Below are positions 17,306-25,433 of a DNA stretch of 64,000 nucleotides, piece after piece (the first letter of the stretch is position 1; each line of letters opens with the position of its first letter). Below the pieces are notes generated by a model. It made no database searches. It was not told the DNA's origin and worked only from the letters and a program-made list of their open reading frames with translations. The position numbers and the translations under genes were made by a program. Location: contig DASZLU010000129.1 in the NCBI GenBank assembly GCA_035552195.1, positions 1 through 64,000 on the forward strand. The letters are read 5' to 3'. The stretch comes from CAIKMD01 sp035552195. GTDB lineage: Bacteria; Pseudomonadota; Alphaproteobacteria; ATCC43930; CGMCC-115725.

Positions 17306-17538
17306 GGCGCGCCTCGTTCGGCGACACGTGCACCGATATCGAAGCGATACGCAAAATAGATCTCGCTCGGCTTGAAGGGCACTAGACGCTCGGATTCGAA
17401 GCCGATGACTTGCGCAAGCTTGCGCTCCGCGGCGAGCGGAAGTAATGCGGTCGGGCGTAAAGCACGGCGTGCATCGAGCTGGCCCCGATTGCCGCCGACT
17501 TTCTTACGTTGCGAGAAAAGGGGACGGGTCAACGTCAT
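17302..17538 (-). pseudogene. gspL: gspL remnant (78 codons)
   Basis: A 78-codon open frame that keeps only the middle of the GspL cytoplasmic domain: LPLAAERKLAQVIGFESERL followed by VPFKPSEIYFAYRF, the well-conserved block around the PF.. DxVYF motif of GspL. Family members have about 350-500 residues with a transmembrane helix and periplasmic domain, all missing here. The start still overlaps the gspJ stop and the stop still overlaps the gspM start, both as ATGA, so the interior of a formerly normal gene has been lost while translational coupling was kept. Whether the short product has any function is unknown; it lacks everything needed to bridge GspE and GspM. Confidence 0.75.
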
Positions 17539-18173
17539 GGGGCTGCAGTCTCGATCAGCCGCGGAGCGACAATCAGATCAGGCACGCGCATGCCGTTCGC
17601 GAGGGTCAGGCGCATGCGAATAAGCTGCGGCAGGGCATCCCGTTCCGACCACTGATCCAGCCAGGCCGGCGGCTGGTTCGGCCCCGGCACCCCGAAATAG
17701 GCAAAGGTAAGACTACGCACTTGATCGATCAAAATCGACGGTTGAAGCATATCGGGTTGCGACGCGATCGGACCGCGTGGTACGCCCTGCCACGACACGA
17801 TGAGCCGCCCCCCGCCTTTCCCCGGCTCGAGCGCGAGATGGAGCAACTGAAAGCCACCGATCGCGAGATAGGCCGGCGGCAAGGCGACAAAGCTCAACGC
17901 ATGCGGCTGGCCGTCGAAATTCAGCGCTTGCGACGCGTCATTTCCCGTAGGCAGCGGCTCGGCGGCGGCGACGGCGCGCTGCATGAAATCATAGGCGGTG
18001 GCAATTTGTGCCGGCCGATCGATATTCGCGCTCACCGTGCTGGCGGCGCGGATTCCGATGCCGAAGGCTTGGTACAGGCCGACGGTCAGCAAGGCGATCA
18101 GGGTAATCGCGACCAGCAGCTCGACCAGGGTGAAGCCTTCAATGTTTCGGCGGCGATCGGCGCGCATCGTCAT
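17535..18173 (-). CDS. gspJ: Type II secretion minor pseudopilin GspJ
   Basis: A 212-aa minor pseudopilin with the prepilin site EGFTLVELLVAITLIALL (glutamate at +5) near residues 12-29 and a long beta-rich globular domain. Size and order (H-I-J) match the tip complex. Its start overlaps the gspI stop by 4 nt and its stop overlaps the start of the gspL remnant by 4 nt. Confidence 0.9.
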   Translation of the reverse strand: MTMRADRRRNIEGFTLVELLVAITLIALLTVGLYQAFGIGIRAASTVSANIDRPAQIATAYDFMQRAVAAAEPLPTGNDASQALNFDGQPHALSFVALPPAYLAIGGFQLLHLALEPGKGGGRLIVSWQGVPRGPIASQPDMLQPSILIDQVRSLTFAYFGVPGPNQPPAWLDQWSERDALPQLIRMRLTLANGMRVPDLIVAPRLIETAAP

Positions 18174-18586
18174 GGCGATGTTGCCGCGGTTTGCGTCGGC
18201 CCCAGGCGAAGGGTGCGGATCGCGACCTTTTCAGGCTTCGCGCCTTCCGGCCAATCCACGGTGACGGTGATTTCGTAAGCCGCGACCGGCAGCGCAGCCT
18301 CGTTGGCGAGCTCTCCGCTCGAATACGGATGTATTGTGGTGGTCACGTGGTAGCGGCCATCCTGATGCTCGACGCTCGTCGCTGCATCGAGGGGCGTCTG
18401 CGCGCCGATGGTCTCGAGCGTCGATTGCGCGATCAGCGTCGCCTCGGTAAGGCCGCCGCTACGCGTGGTGGTCGCCAGTCCGGCCGAGAAGCCGCGCAGC
18501 AGCGGCAGCAATAGCAGCGCCGCGATCGTGGTCGCGACCAAGACCTCGATCAACGTAAAGCCGCTCTCGTCACCGTGCCGCGGCAT
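18170..18586 (-). CDS. gspI: Type II secretion minor pseudopilin GspI
   Basis: A 138-aa minor pseudopilin. The prepilin site is SGFTLIEVLVATTIAALL near residues 8-25, and a small globular domain with a VDWPEG motif closes the protein, as in GspI. It overlaps the end of gspH by 17 nt, indicating coupling. With GspJ and GspK it would form the pseudopilus tip. Confidence 0.9.
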   Translation of the reverse strand: MPRHGDESGFTLIEVLVATTIAALLLLPLLRGFSAGLATTTRSGGLTEATLIAQSTLETIGAQTPLDAATSVEHQDGRYHVTTTIHPYSSGELANEAALPVAAYEITVTVDWPEGAKPEKVAIRTLRLGPTQTAATSP

Positions 18587-19037
18587 CGGCTCCCTCGGCG
18601 ATCGAGACGCGGCCCGTCAGCCAATCGACCAGCACCTGGCTGCGTGTCTTGCCGCTCGCGAGCAACACGCCGCCGCCGGTCGAACTGCCGTCGGCGAAGA
18701 ATTGGATACGGCCCTGGCTGGCACTCTCCTGATCCGCGGTGGTGGTGACGAGCGCGAGTTGGATGCCGCGCGGCAATTGGGCCGGCGCGGCTTGTCCGGC
18801 GCGGAAGGCGCCGTTCGCCGTGTTGATGATGAAGGCCTCGGTCTGGCCCCTGGTCATGGCGAGGCTGCGCGTGTTGCGCAGAGCGGCAGCGACTTCGTGG
18901 GCCGCGGTTCGCAGCGTGGCCTTTTCTTCTGCGCCGGTGAGACGCGGCAAGGCGAGCCCGACGATCAGCGCGGCGATGGTCAAGACGACCAGCATCTCGA
19001 TTAGGGTGAAGCCGCGCTGGGCGATGGGGCGGGGCAT
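18570..19037 (-). CDS. gspH: Type II secretion minor pseudopilin GspH
   Basis: A 155-aa pseudopilin with the prepilin site RGFTLIEMLVVLTIAALI near residues 8-25 and the GspH-type globular part, including AAALRNTRSLAMTRGQ, typical of the family. It starts 10 nt after the out-of-frame gspF tail, so it is the first intact gene of the minus-strand operon. A promoter for this operon should lie in the short interval before the gspE remnant or upstream of it. Confidence 0.9.
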   Translation of the reverse strand: MPRPIAQRGFTLIEMLVVLTIAALIVGLALPRLTGAEEKATLRTAAHEVAAALRNTRSLAMTRGQTEAFIINTANGAFRAGQAAPAQLPRGIQLALVTTTADQESASQGRIQFFADGSSTGGGVLLASGKTRSQVLVDWLTGRVSIAEGADAAAR

Positions 19038-19047
19038 TATCGCAACC

Positions 19048-19374
19048 TCACAGCGCCAGATCGTAAACGCTGAGGATCGCGGGTCACGATCGAGCCCATG
19101 ACGATCGCGACGACAATGCCAAGTGCGATGGTAACGTCCGGCGCCAGCAACGCCGGCAGCCGTTCGATGCTGCGGCGAGGCCGACTTTCACCGGCAGCGC
19201 TTCCGGCCGCTGGTTACAGCTTGTTTGAAGGCGATTAACCCGATCGCTAGCGGCATGATCGAGCTTGCCGCTCGTGACCAATCGCGATGCGACCGCGCCT
19301 TCGAAGGCAGGACGTTCGAGAGCTTCCATCACGCCGGCGTCCTTGTCGCCCGTTGAGGGAGCCAGCACACGCAA
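19048..19374 (-). pseudogene. Joined remnants of gspE (5' end) and gspF (3' end)
   Basis: On the minus strand the first part reads FEGAVASRLVTSGKLDHA followed by DRVNRLQ and LPVKVGL, the N-terminal recruitment domain of the GspE ATPase. Near 19165-19180 this passes out of frame into ERLPALLAPDVTIALGIVVA and IVMGSIVT, the last transmembrane helix of the platform protein GspF, and after another frame change near 19090 ends with AILSVYDLAL and a stop, the classic GspF C-terminus. About 500 codons of gspE with Walker A/B and most of gspF are missing. One large deletion with end points inside E and F plus a later indel explains the layout. The locus therefore encodes no secretion ATPase. Confidence 0.75.
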
Positions 19375-19659
19375 TGTGTGATGACCAACCGCGGCAAAAA
19401 TAAGGCGGTCGCCCCAAGTGTTGCTCCAGAAATAAGGCTACGTCAATTTGGTTTTTTATTTGGATATGTAGTAAAGCGGTGCGCTATTACTCGTCGAGAC
19501 ACTATTTCGTCGCTTTTGCCCTTGTTCGATCATAAAGTTGTGGCGAATGGTGACACAAATTTCACCTATCAAAAAACGGCGCATCGTCACGTCATCGGCG
19601 AAAGCTACTTCATAGTTCTCGCGGCGATGCCGTCAAAACATCTCAGGGAGTACACGCAT

Positions 19660-21129
19660 ATGCTTGGAAGACGCTGGAGAACTCCGTTCCTCGCGGTCGG
19701 TTTGGCAATCGCCTCGGTTGCACTTGCCGGAATGGCGCGCGCGGACAATGACGGTATCGCTTTCCAAAGTAAGACAACGCTGACGGTGCAGCCCATCAAG
19801 TGCACTTTCAACGGGGGTGCGACGAGCACAACCAACCTGTCCTTCGACATCAGTTGGGTGGACGCTGCCGATCGTGCCTACTTCCTCGCGGATCGCTCGC
19901 ACGGCGCCGTATCGACGGATACGGAAGGCGGCATGCTGTCCGGGGCCACAACCGGCGACGTGCTCTATATCGACATCAATAACCCGGCGACCGCGACACC
20001 GCTGACGCCTCCCGCCGGCGATCCCTTCGCCGGCGTGCGCTGCGACGCGAACGCGGCTTTCGGCGGCACGACTTCGGCCGGTCGCAACGAGATCACCGGT
20101 CCGAACGGCGTGTTCACGGTCAATCACACCGAGGCATGGGCCGGCGATGCACCGTCCTACTTCACCCCCGGCCAGACCAATAGCGCGTCCGATTACGCGA
20201 CCGACAAATGCGACAGCTCAGTGCGCGTGTTCGATCTGATCTCGCGGCAACAAACCGACCACATCAACGTCGGCGGTTGCTTCCGGACGGATGAAGGCGC
20301 TTTCGACCCGGTTGACCAGGTGGCGATCTTCGCCAACCCATCCGAACAAAGCTCGGTGGCGGCGATCAACACCCATGCGACTGCGGTTGCGCATTCGCCT
20401 TTCGTGACACTGATCTCAACAGCTCCGGTGGCGGCCAACCAGCACCACAAGATCCTGGCGCAGATCAATTTCGACGGCACCAAAGGGACCGTGCTCGCCG
20501 ATCAAGGGATCGAGCAGCCGGTCTATTCGCCGAAGACCGGTCTGATCTACGTCGCCATCCCCGGCACGTCGACCAATCCGGGCGGCTATGTCACCGTGAT
20601 CGACCCGCGCCATGGCAGCAATAATGACGGAGACGACGACAGCCAGGGCAATGACGATCAGGGGCATGGCAACGGCATCCACGTCGTTACCAACTTCAAG
20701 ATCACGAACAACTGTGCACCGAACGGTGCGGCGCTCGGCCCCAAGGACGAGTTGTTCCTTGGCTGCAGCTCGGGAACGGAGCAGGTTATCGACATTCGCG
20801 ACGGTCACCTGATCGCACTCCTCACCGGGACGACCGGTGGTTGCGATGAAGTCGCGTACAATGCCGGCGATAATTCTTTCTACGGCGCCTGCACCGACAG
20901 CAACAGCCCGCCCTTCGATAATCTCGACATCAGTGACGCGCAGCCGCCGAAATTCGACGCGGCCATCAATGTCGGAGCGACCGGTGCGCATTCCATCGCG
21001 GCTGATCCCGTGACCGTGACCGAATGGATGCCGATGTTTGGCGGCAAGTGTGGCGCCGGTGTTGCCTGCGTGGCCGTTTTCGGCTCCAGCGGCGGCGACG
21101 ATCCGGGCGCGCTTGCCCAGAACGACTAG
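19660..21129 (+). CDS. Exported beta-propeller-like protein
   Basis: A 489-aa secreted protein. The signal peptide runs from RRWRTPFLAVGLAIA to the cleavage site GMARA-DN near residue 24. ATG 19660 follows an AGGGAG ribosome site and gives a normal signal peptide. The mature part has repeated segments of the YVTN/YncE-like propeller kind (for example SSVRVFDLISR, GYVTVIDPRHG and EQVIDIRDGHLIAL) and several cysteines. A loop of about 20 residues rich in Asp, Asn and Gly (near residues 320-342) could bind calcium. Function unknown. It is followed by a perfect intrinsic terminator and by a convergent two-component system; the nearby secretion locus could once have exported it. Confidence 0.7.
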   Translation: MLGRRWRTPFLAVGLAIASVALAGMARADNDGIAFQSKTTLTVQPIKCTFNGGATSTTNLSFDISWVDAADRAYFLADRSHGAVSTDTEGGMLSGATTGDVLYIDINNPATATPLTPPAGDPFAGVRCDANAAFGGTTSAGRNEITGPNGVFTVNHTEAWAGDAPSYFTPGQTNSASDYATDKCDSSVRVFDLISRQQTDHINVGGCFRTDEGAFDPVDQVAIFANPSEQSSVAAINTHATAVAHSPFVTLISTAPVAANQHHKILAQINFDGTKGTVLADQGIEQPVYSPKTGLIYVAIPGTSTNPGGYVTVIDPRHGSNNDGDDDSQGNDDQGHGNGIHVVTNFKITNNCAPNGAALGPKDELFLGCSSGTEQVIDIRDGHLIALLTGTTGGCDEVAYNAGDNSFYGACTDSNSPPFDNLDISDAQPPKFDAAINVGATGAHSIAADPVTVTEWMPMFGGKCGAGVACVAVFGSSGGDDPGALAQND

Positions 21130-21150
21130 CTAAATCGATGGTTTGCTGCG

Positions 21151-21181
21151 GAATGGGCGCCGGTGACGGCGCCCATTCTTT
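21151..21181 (+). terminator. Intrinsic terminator after the propeller gene
   Basis: A perfect 12-bp stem GAATGGGCGCCG / CGGCGCCCATTC with a GTGA loop is followed by TTTA, 21 nt after the stop codon. It separates the propeller gene from the convergent histidine kinase gene. Confidence 0.8.
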
Positions 21182-21219
21182 ATGCCGATCCTCTTTTATA
21201 TCGAGAGGTCGCGGGGGTG

Positions 21220-22563
21220 TCAGCCGAACCTGACTTGTACGACCAATCCCGGCTCGTTCGAGAGCAATTCGACCGATATGTTGTGCAGCGACGCGATGGC
21301 CTTTACGAGGCTGAGGCCAAGACCGCTGCCCGGGGTCGTGCGGCTGGGCTCCAGGCGAAAGAAGCGCTGGAACACTTTGCTGCGCATGTCTTCGGGAATG
21401 CCCGGTCCGTTGTCGCGCACCGAAACCACCACCGTTTCATCCATCAGCCGCTGGCCGCCAATCTCGATCAGCGCCTGTTGCGGCGAATGACGAACCGCAT
21501 TCTCCAGCACATTGGCGAAAAGCTGAAGCAGGAGTTCCCGGTCGCCGCGGATGGTGAGACCGTCGTCGATCTTCTCGACGATCGACTGCGCTTTCTCTTC
21601 AGCCATCGGCGCATAGAGCTCGACGGCCGTGCGCAGCAGGTCGGTCAGATCGATATCGGTGAAGTGCGCGCGCCGTTCCGACGTCTCGAGCTGGGCAATG
21701 CGGAGCAGCGCCGAGAATGTGTCGAGGATCGAATCGAGGTCCTTCAATGTCGCGTGAAATGCGATCCGCAGCGAATCCGCGTCGTCGGCTTTCCGGAGCG
21801 CCATCTCGATGCGCTGGCGAAGCCGTGTCAGCGGCGTTCGCAGATCGTGGGCGATATCGGTCGAGATCTGACGCAGCCCGTCCATCAGCCCTTGGATGCG
21901 ATCCAACATGACGTTGAGGCTGACCGCAAGATGATCGAATTCGTCGTTGCTGCCGCGCAGAGGGATCCGTCGGTCGAGATCGCCGTTGACGATTTCGCGG
22001 CTGACATTGCTCAGTCCCTCGATGCGAGACAGCATCGCCAGGCTGATGAAGGCGCCGCTGAACAGCGAAATGAAAATCATCGCAACGAACCCCCACACGA
22101 AAACCCGTGCGACGGCGCTCTGCATCTTATGAAGCTCGATCGTGCTCAGCCCGACGAACAAAAAGACGCCGCCATTCAGATGGACGCCCTTGCCGCGTAG
22201 CGAGATGGTTCGGTCCTGAATTCGGACCTGCATGCGGTCGGTGATCCCATCGCTCGGCGTCATCGCAGGAAGATTGCCGGCGAGGACATCGCCGCCGGGA
22301 TCTTGCAAGAGGTAGAAAAAGCCGGGAGAGTTGAGCGTGAGCTCGCTCACAATCTCCTGAAGCGAGGCGAGATTTCGGCTGGCCGCGTCGCTTTGGATCT
22401 CGGCAATTTCGTTGCCGACCGTGTCGTCGAATTGACGATCCATGTAGCGCGCCGTCGACCAATAAATGACGGCAAACAGGACGACGAACGAGGCGCAGAA
22501 GATGCCCGCGTATAAAAGCGTCAGGCGAAACGCCGATGTGCGAAGGACCTTAGTCAGCATCAC
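21220..22563 (-). CDS. Sensor histidine kinase (OmpR-partner type)
   Basis: A 447-aa membrane kinase. Two transmembrane helices (about 12-35 and 155-178) bracket a periplasmic sensor of about 120 residues. A HAMP domain follows (about 180-230) and the phosphoacceptor H239 lies in STDIAHDLRTPLTRLR. The ATPase domain shows an N box (FANVLENAVRHS), the G1 box DNGPGIPE and the G2 region GSGLGLSL. It overlaps the end of the response regulator gene by 14 nt and is coupled to it. The signal is unknown. Residues M1 and M2 are both possible starts. Confidence 0.92.
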   Translation of the reverse strand: MMLTKVLRTSAFRLTLLYAGIFCASFVVLFAVIYWSTARYMDRQFDDTVGNEIAEIQSDAASRNLASLQEIVSELTLNSPGFFYLLQDPGGDVLAGNLPAMTPSDGITDRMQVRIQDRTISLRGKGVHLNGGVFLFVGLSTIELHKMQSAVARVFVWGFVAMIFISLFSGAFISLAMLSRIEGLSNVSREIVNGDLDRRIPLRGSNDEFDHLAVSLNVMLDRIQGLMDGLRQISTDIAHDLRTPLTRLRQRIEMALRKADDADSLRIAFHATLKDLDSILDTFSALLRIAQLETSERRAHFTDIDLTDLLRTAVELYAPMAEEKAQSIVEKIDDGLTIRGDRELLLQLFANVLENAVRHSPQQALIEIGGQRLMDETVVVSVRDNGPGIPEDMRSKVFQRFFRLEPSRTTPGSGLGLSLVKAIASLHNISVELLSNEPGLVVQVRFG

Positions 22564-23227
22564 GTAAGCAATAGCCCGCCCCCCGGACCGTATGGATCAG
22601 TTCTTTCTCGCCGCCGACGGCCAGTTTACCGCGCAGCCGGCTGATATGGCTTTCGACGACATTCGTGTGAGGGTCGAAACGGAGCTCCCACACGTTCTCA
22701 AGCAACATCGTGCGCGTTACGACCTGCCCCATGTGACGCGCAAGGTATTCGAGGAGCCGGAACTCGCGCGGTTGGAGATCGACGATGTGACCGCCGCGGG
22801 ACACCGTCCGCGCCATAAGATCGATTTCGAGGTCGCCGGTCTTCAAGACCGTTTCGACCAGCGTTCGCCGCGGCCGGCGGCCCAGAGCATTCACCCGTGC
22901 AACGAGCTCGGCAAAGGCGAAAGGCTTGGCGAGATAATCGTCACCGCCGGCATTGAGCCCGGCAACCCGATCGTCGATGCCGTCGAGTGCGGTCAGAAAC
23001 AGGATCGGCGTCCCGACTCCGGCCCCGCGCAGCAGGCGGACGACGCCCAAACCGTCGATCTCGGGCACCATGCGATCGACGATGAGGAGATCCCAATCCG
23101 ATCCTGAGGCTTCGATCATGCCCTGCTGCCCATCGGTCGCCCAGGACAGAACGTGGCCCTCCTCGCGTAGGCCTTGCGAGACATACTCGCCCGTCTCGGG
23201 ATCATCTTCGACCAGCAAAATCTTCAT
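22550..23227 (-). CDS. OmpR/PhoB-family response regulator
   Basis: A 225-aa regulator. The receiver domain has EDD at 7-9, the phosphoacceptor D51 in LLIVDRMVP, T79 and K101 in LAKPF. The winged-helix DNA-binding domain (about 128-222) includes LQPREFRLLEYLARH and the recognition segment NVVESHISRLRGKL. It is transcribed first in a two-gene operon with the kinase and is divergent from the exported phosphodiesterase gene, which is a natural candidate target. Confidence 0.93.
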   Translation of the reverse strand: MKILLVEDDPETGEYVSQGLREEGHVLSWATDGQQGMIEASGSDWDLLIVDRMVPEIDGLGVVRLLRGAGVGTPILFLTALDGIDDRVAGLNAGGDDYLAKPFAFAELVARVNALGRRPRRTLVETVLKTGDLEIDLMARTVSRGGHIVDLQPREFRLLEYLARHMGQVVTRTMLLENVWELRFDPHTNVVESHISRLRGKLAVGGEKELIHTVRGAGYCLRDAD

Positions 23228-23588
23228 TCAACAAGCCTTTGCGCGACCACCCTATTCGTGCGATCCGCCGCTCATTGGTCGTTCAGGCGCGATGATAGCA
23301 GCTTCTTGGCCGCGGCCTAAATAAACAATGGCCGGGGCCTCCGTCACTCGCTCGTTGTGATGAAAGGCATGGCAATCGATGCCGTCCCGTGTATCCCATA
23401 TCCGGGTATCCGAAAATCGCCCTACGACGATTTGATTCGCACGAGAGAACCGGTAGCGAATATTTGCACGATTGGCGTTATGCACCGCTGATTATTCAAA
23501 TAGGGAGAATTGGCCACAATAGTTTCATTGGAGCGCAATCAACCGCTGCTACGTCAACGTCTCCTGCATTTTTTTGGAGGGACGTTTG
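23228..23588. promoter_or_regulatory. Divergent intergenic region between response regulator and phosphodiesterase genes
   Basis: About 360 bp without a recognisable gene. It must hold the promoters of the two-component operon and of the exported phosphodiesterase. The right half is AT-richer than the surroundings. I saw no convincing tandem repeat for the regulator and no clear sigma70 boxes. Confidence 0.5.
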
Positions 23589-25343
23589 ATGCGCCTAAAA
23601 GACAAATTTGTGGTCGGCCTCGTCAGCCTATCTGCCATTCTCGCGATGTCTCCGGCTTTTGCTAAGGACGAAGGGTCGGGTCAAATTCGCCACGTCATGC
23701 TCATCAGCATCGACGGGATGCATGCTGTCGATTTCATCAATTGCGCGAACGGCGTGAACGGCGGCACATCCTATTGCCCCAACCTCGCCGCGCTCCAATC
23801 GCGTGGCATCAATTATCTCAATGCCTCGACCTCGAAGCCGTCGGATTCGTTCCCCGGCCTGATGGCGCTGGTCAGCGGCGGTTCGCCGCGCACCGTCGGC
23901 GCTTTCTATGATGTGGCCTATGACCGCTCGCTCGATCCGCCGGCGGCAACGACCGGCAACGGCGTCGCCGGCACTCCCGGGGCTTGCACCCCCAACACGC
24001 AGCCTACCGGCACGACCACAGAGTTCGACGAAGGCATCGACATCGATCAGACGAAGCTCAATGGCGGCGCCGCGAGCGGCGATGGCGGCATTGCGTCGAT
24101 CGACCCGGCAAAGCTCGAGCGCGATCCGGCGCATGGCTGTGCGCCGGTCGCGCCGTGGAATTTCGTTCGCACCAACACGATCTTCGGCGTTGCCCACGGT
24201 GCCGGGCTTTATACCGCTTGGTCGGATAAGCATCCGTCCTATTCGTCGGTCTCAGGTCCCGGCAACGGCACGAATATCGACGACTATTATTCGCCCGAAA
24301 TCAACTCGATCCCGGTGTCGCTGCCCGGCGTGAGCGTGCCGGCGGCACAAGGTGCGCCGACAAGCTGCAGTCCGATGCTGCCGGATCAGACCGCGGTCGC
24401 GTCGTCGAATGCCTGGACAGACAGCTTCCAAAACATCAAGTGCTACGACACGCTGAAAGTCCAGGCGGTGCTCAACGAGATCGCGAGCAAAAACCACAAC
24501 GGTACGCGTCATGCGCCGCAACCGGCCATCTTCGGCATGAATTTCCAGGCCGTCAGCGTCGGTCAGAAGCTGATCGAGAAATCGATCTCCGCGCGCGGCG
24601 GGTATCTCAACGCCCAAGGAACACCGACACCGTCGCTGCAGGGTGAGATCGAATTCGTCGACACGTCGATCGGCGAAATGGTCGCGGCTCTGAAGGCCAA
24701 TGGCATCTACAACGATACGCTGATCGTCATCACCGCGAAACACGGCCAAAGCCCGATCGATTCGCAGCGCTACAACGGCATCGGCACCGGTTCGGTGACG
24801 ACCTCGCCGGCGACGATCCTCCAAAACTGCCTGCCGTTATCGGAATCGCCCGCGAATCCGAACGGCATCGGCGCGACCGAGGACGACGTGTCCTTGATCT
24901 GGTTGTCGTCGAGCTGCACCACCCAGAACGCGGTCGCAACGCTCGAGAGCACCTCGCCCGCGACGAACAACATCGCCGGCATCGGGCAAATCTTCTCGGG
25001 TCCGGCACTGACGCAGCTCTTCAACGCACCCGGTCTCGCGCCCGACGGCGATCCGCGCACGCCCGACATCCTTGTGACGCCGAATGTCGGTGTCACCTAT
25101 TCGGGCAGCAGCAAGAAACTGGCCGAGCATGGCGGTTTCGCCCATGACGACACCAACGTCATGATGCTGCTTGCGAACCCGCAGTTCGATGCAAAGACGG
25201 TCTATACCGCCGTCGAGACGGCTCAGGTCGCGCCGACGATTCTGGCGGCTCTGAACCTCGATCCGAACAAACTCGAGGCGGTTCAGATCGAAGGCACTAC
25301 GGTCCTGCCGGAAGCCAATTTCGGCGGCGACAACGGGCAATAA
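23589..25343 (+). CDS. Exported type I phosphodiesterase / nucleotide pyrophosphatase-like protein
   Basis: A 584-aa secreted enzyme of the alkaline phosphatase superfamily. The signal peptide ends at SPAFA-KD (about residue 24). The metal-binding motif LISIDGMHAVDF is followed by the nucleophile region SKPSDSFPGLMALVSG, where a Ser replaces the usual Thr of NPP enzymes. Later metal ligands appear in VITAKHGQSPID and AEHGGFAHDD. ATG 23589 has a GGAGG site 8 nt upstream. The substrate could be a phosphodiester, nucleotide or phosphonate. Several loops are long and rich in Gly, Pro and Thr. It is divergent from the response regulator gene and ends at a strong terminator. Confidence 0.85.
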   Translation: MRLKDKFVVGLVSLSAILAMSPAFAKDEGSGQIRHVMLISIDGMHAVDFINCANGVNGGTSYCPNLAALQSRGINYLNASTSKPSDSFPGLMALVSGGSPRTVGAFYDVAYDRSLDPPAATTGNGVAGTPGACTPNTQPTGTTTEFDEGIDIDQTKLNGGAASGDGGIASIDPAKLERDPAHGCAPVAPWNFVRTNTIFGVAHGAGLYTAWSDKHPSYSSVSGPGNGTNIDDYYSPEINSIPVSLPGVSVPAAQGAPTSCSPMLPDQTAVASSNAWTDSFQNIKCYDTLKVQAVLNEIASKNHNGTRHAPQPAIFGMNFQAVSVGQKLIEKSISARGGYLNAQGTPTPSLQGEIEFVDTSIGEMVAALKANGIYNDTLIVITAKHGQSPIDSQRYNGIGTGSVTTSPATILQNCLPLSESPANPNGIGATEDDVSLIWLSSSCTTQNAVATLESTSPATNNIAGIGQIFSGPALTQLFNAPGLAPDGDPRTPDILVTPNVGVTYSGSSKKLAEHGGFAHDDTNVMMLLANPQFDAKTVYTAVETAQVAPTILAALNLDPNKLEAVQIEGTTVLPEANFGGDNGQ

Positions 25344-25372
25344 CGAACGATTGCGCAATCGGCCCATAATGA

Positions 25373-25409
25373 GGCGGGCGTCCTGTGAAGGGCGCCCGCC
25401 TTTCTTTTT
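25373..25409 (+). terminator. Intrinsic terminator after the phosphodiesterase gene
   Basis: An 11-bp stem GGCGGGCGTCC / GGGCGCCCGCC with one G-T pair and a TGTGAA loop is followed by TTTCTTTTT, about 30 nt after the stop codon. The convergent amidohydrolase gene ends 25 nt beyond it. Confidence 0.85.
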
Positions 25410-25433
25410 CGTTCTCTGAAAGCCTATCGGCGA

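Noticed and set aside
19084..19374. A 96-codon open frame as a real small gene
   Set aside because: Its first half is the GspE N-terminus and its second half is out-of-frame GspF sequence, so it is a remnant.
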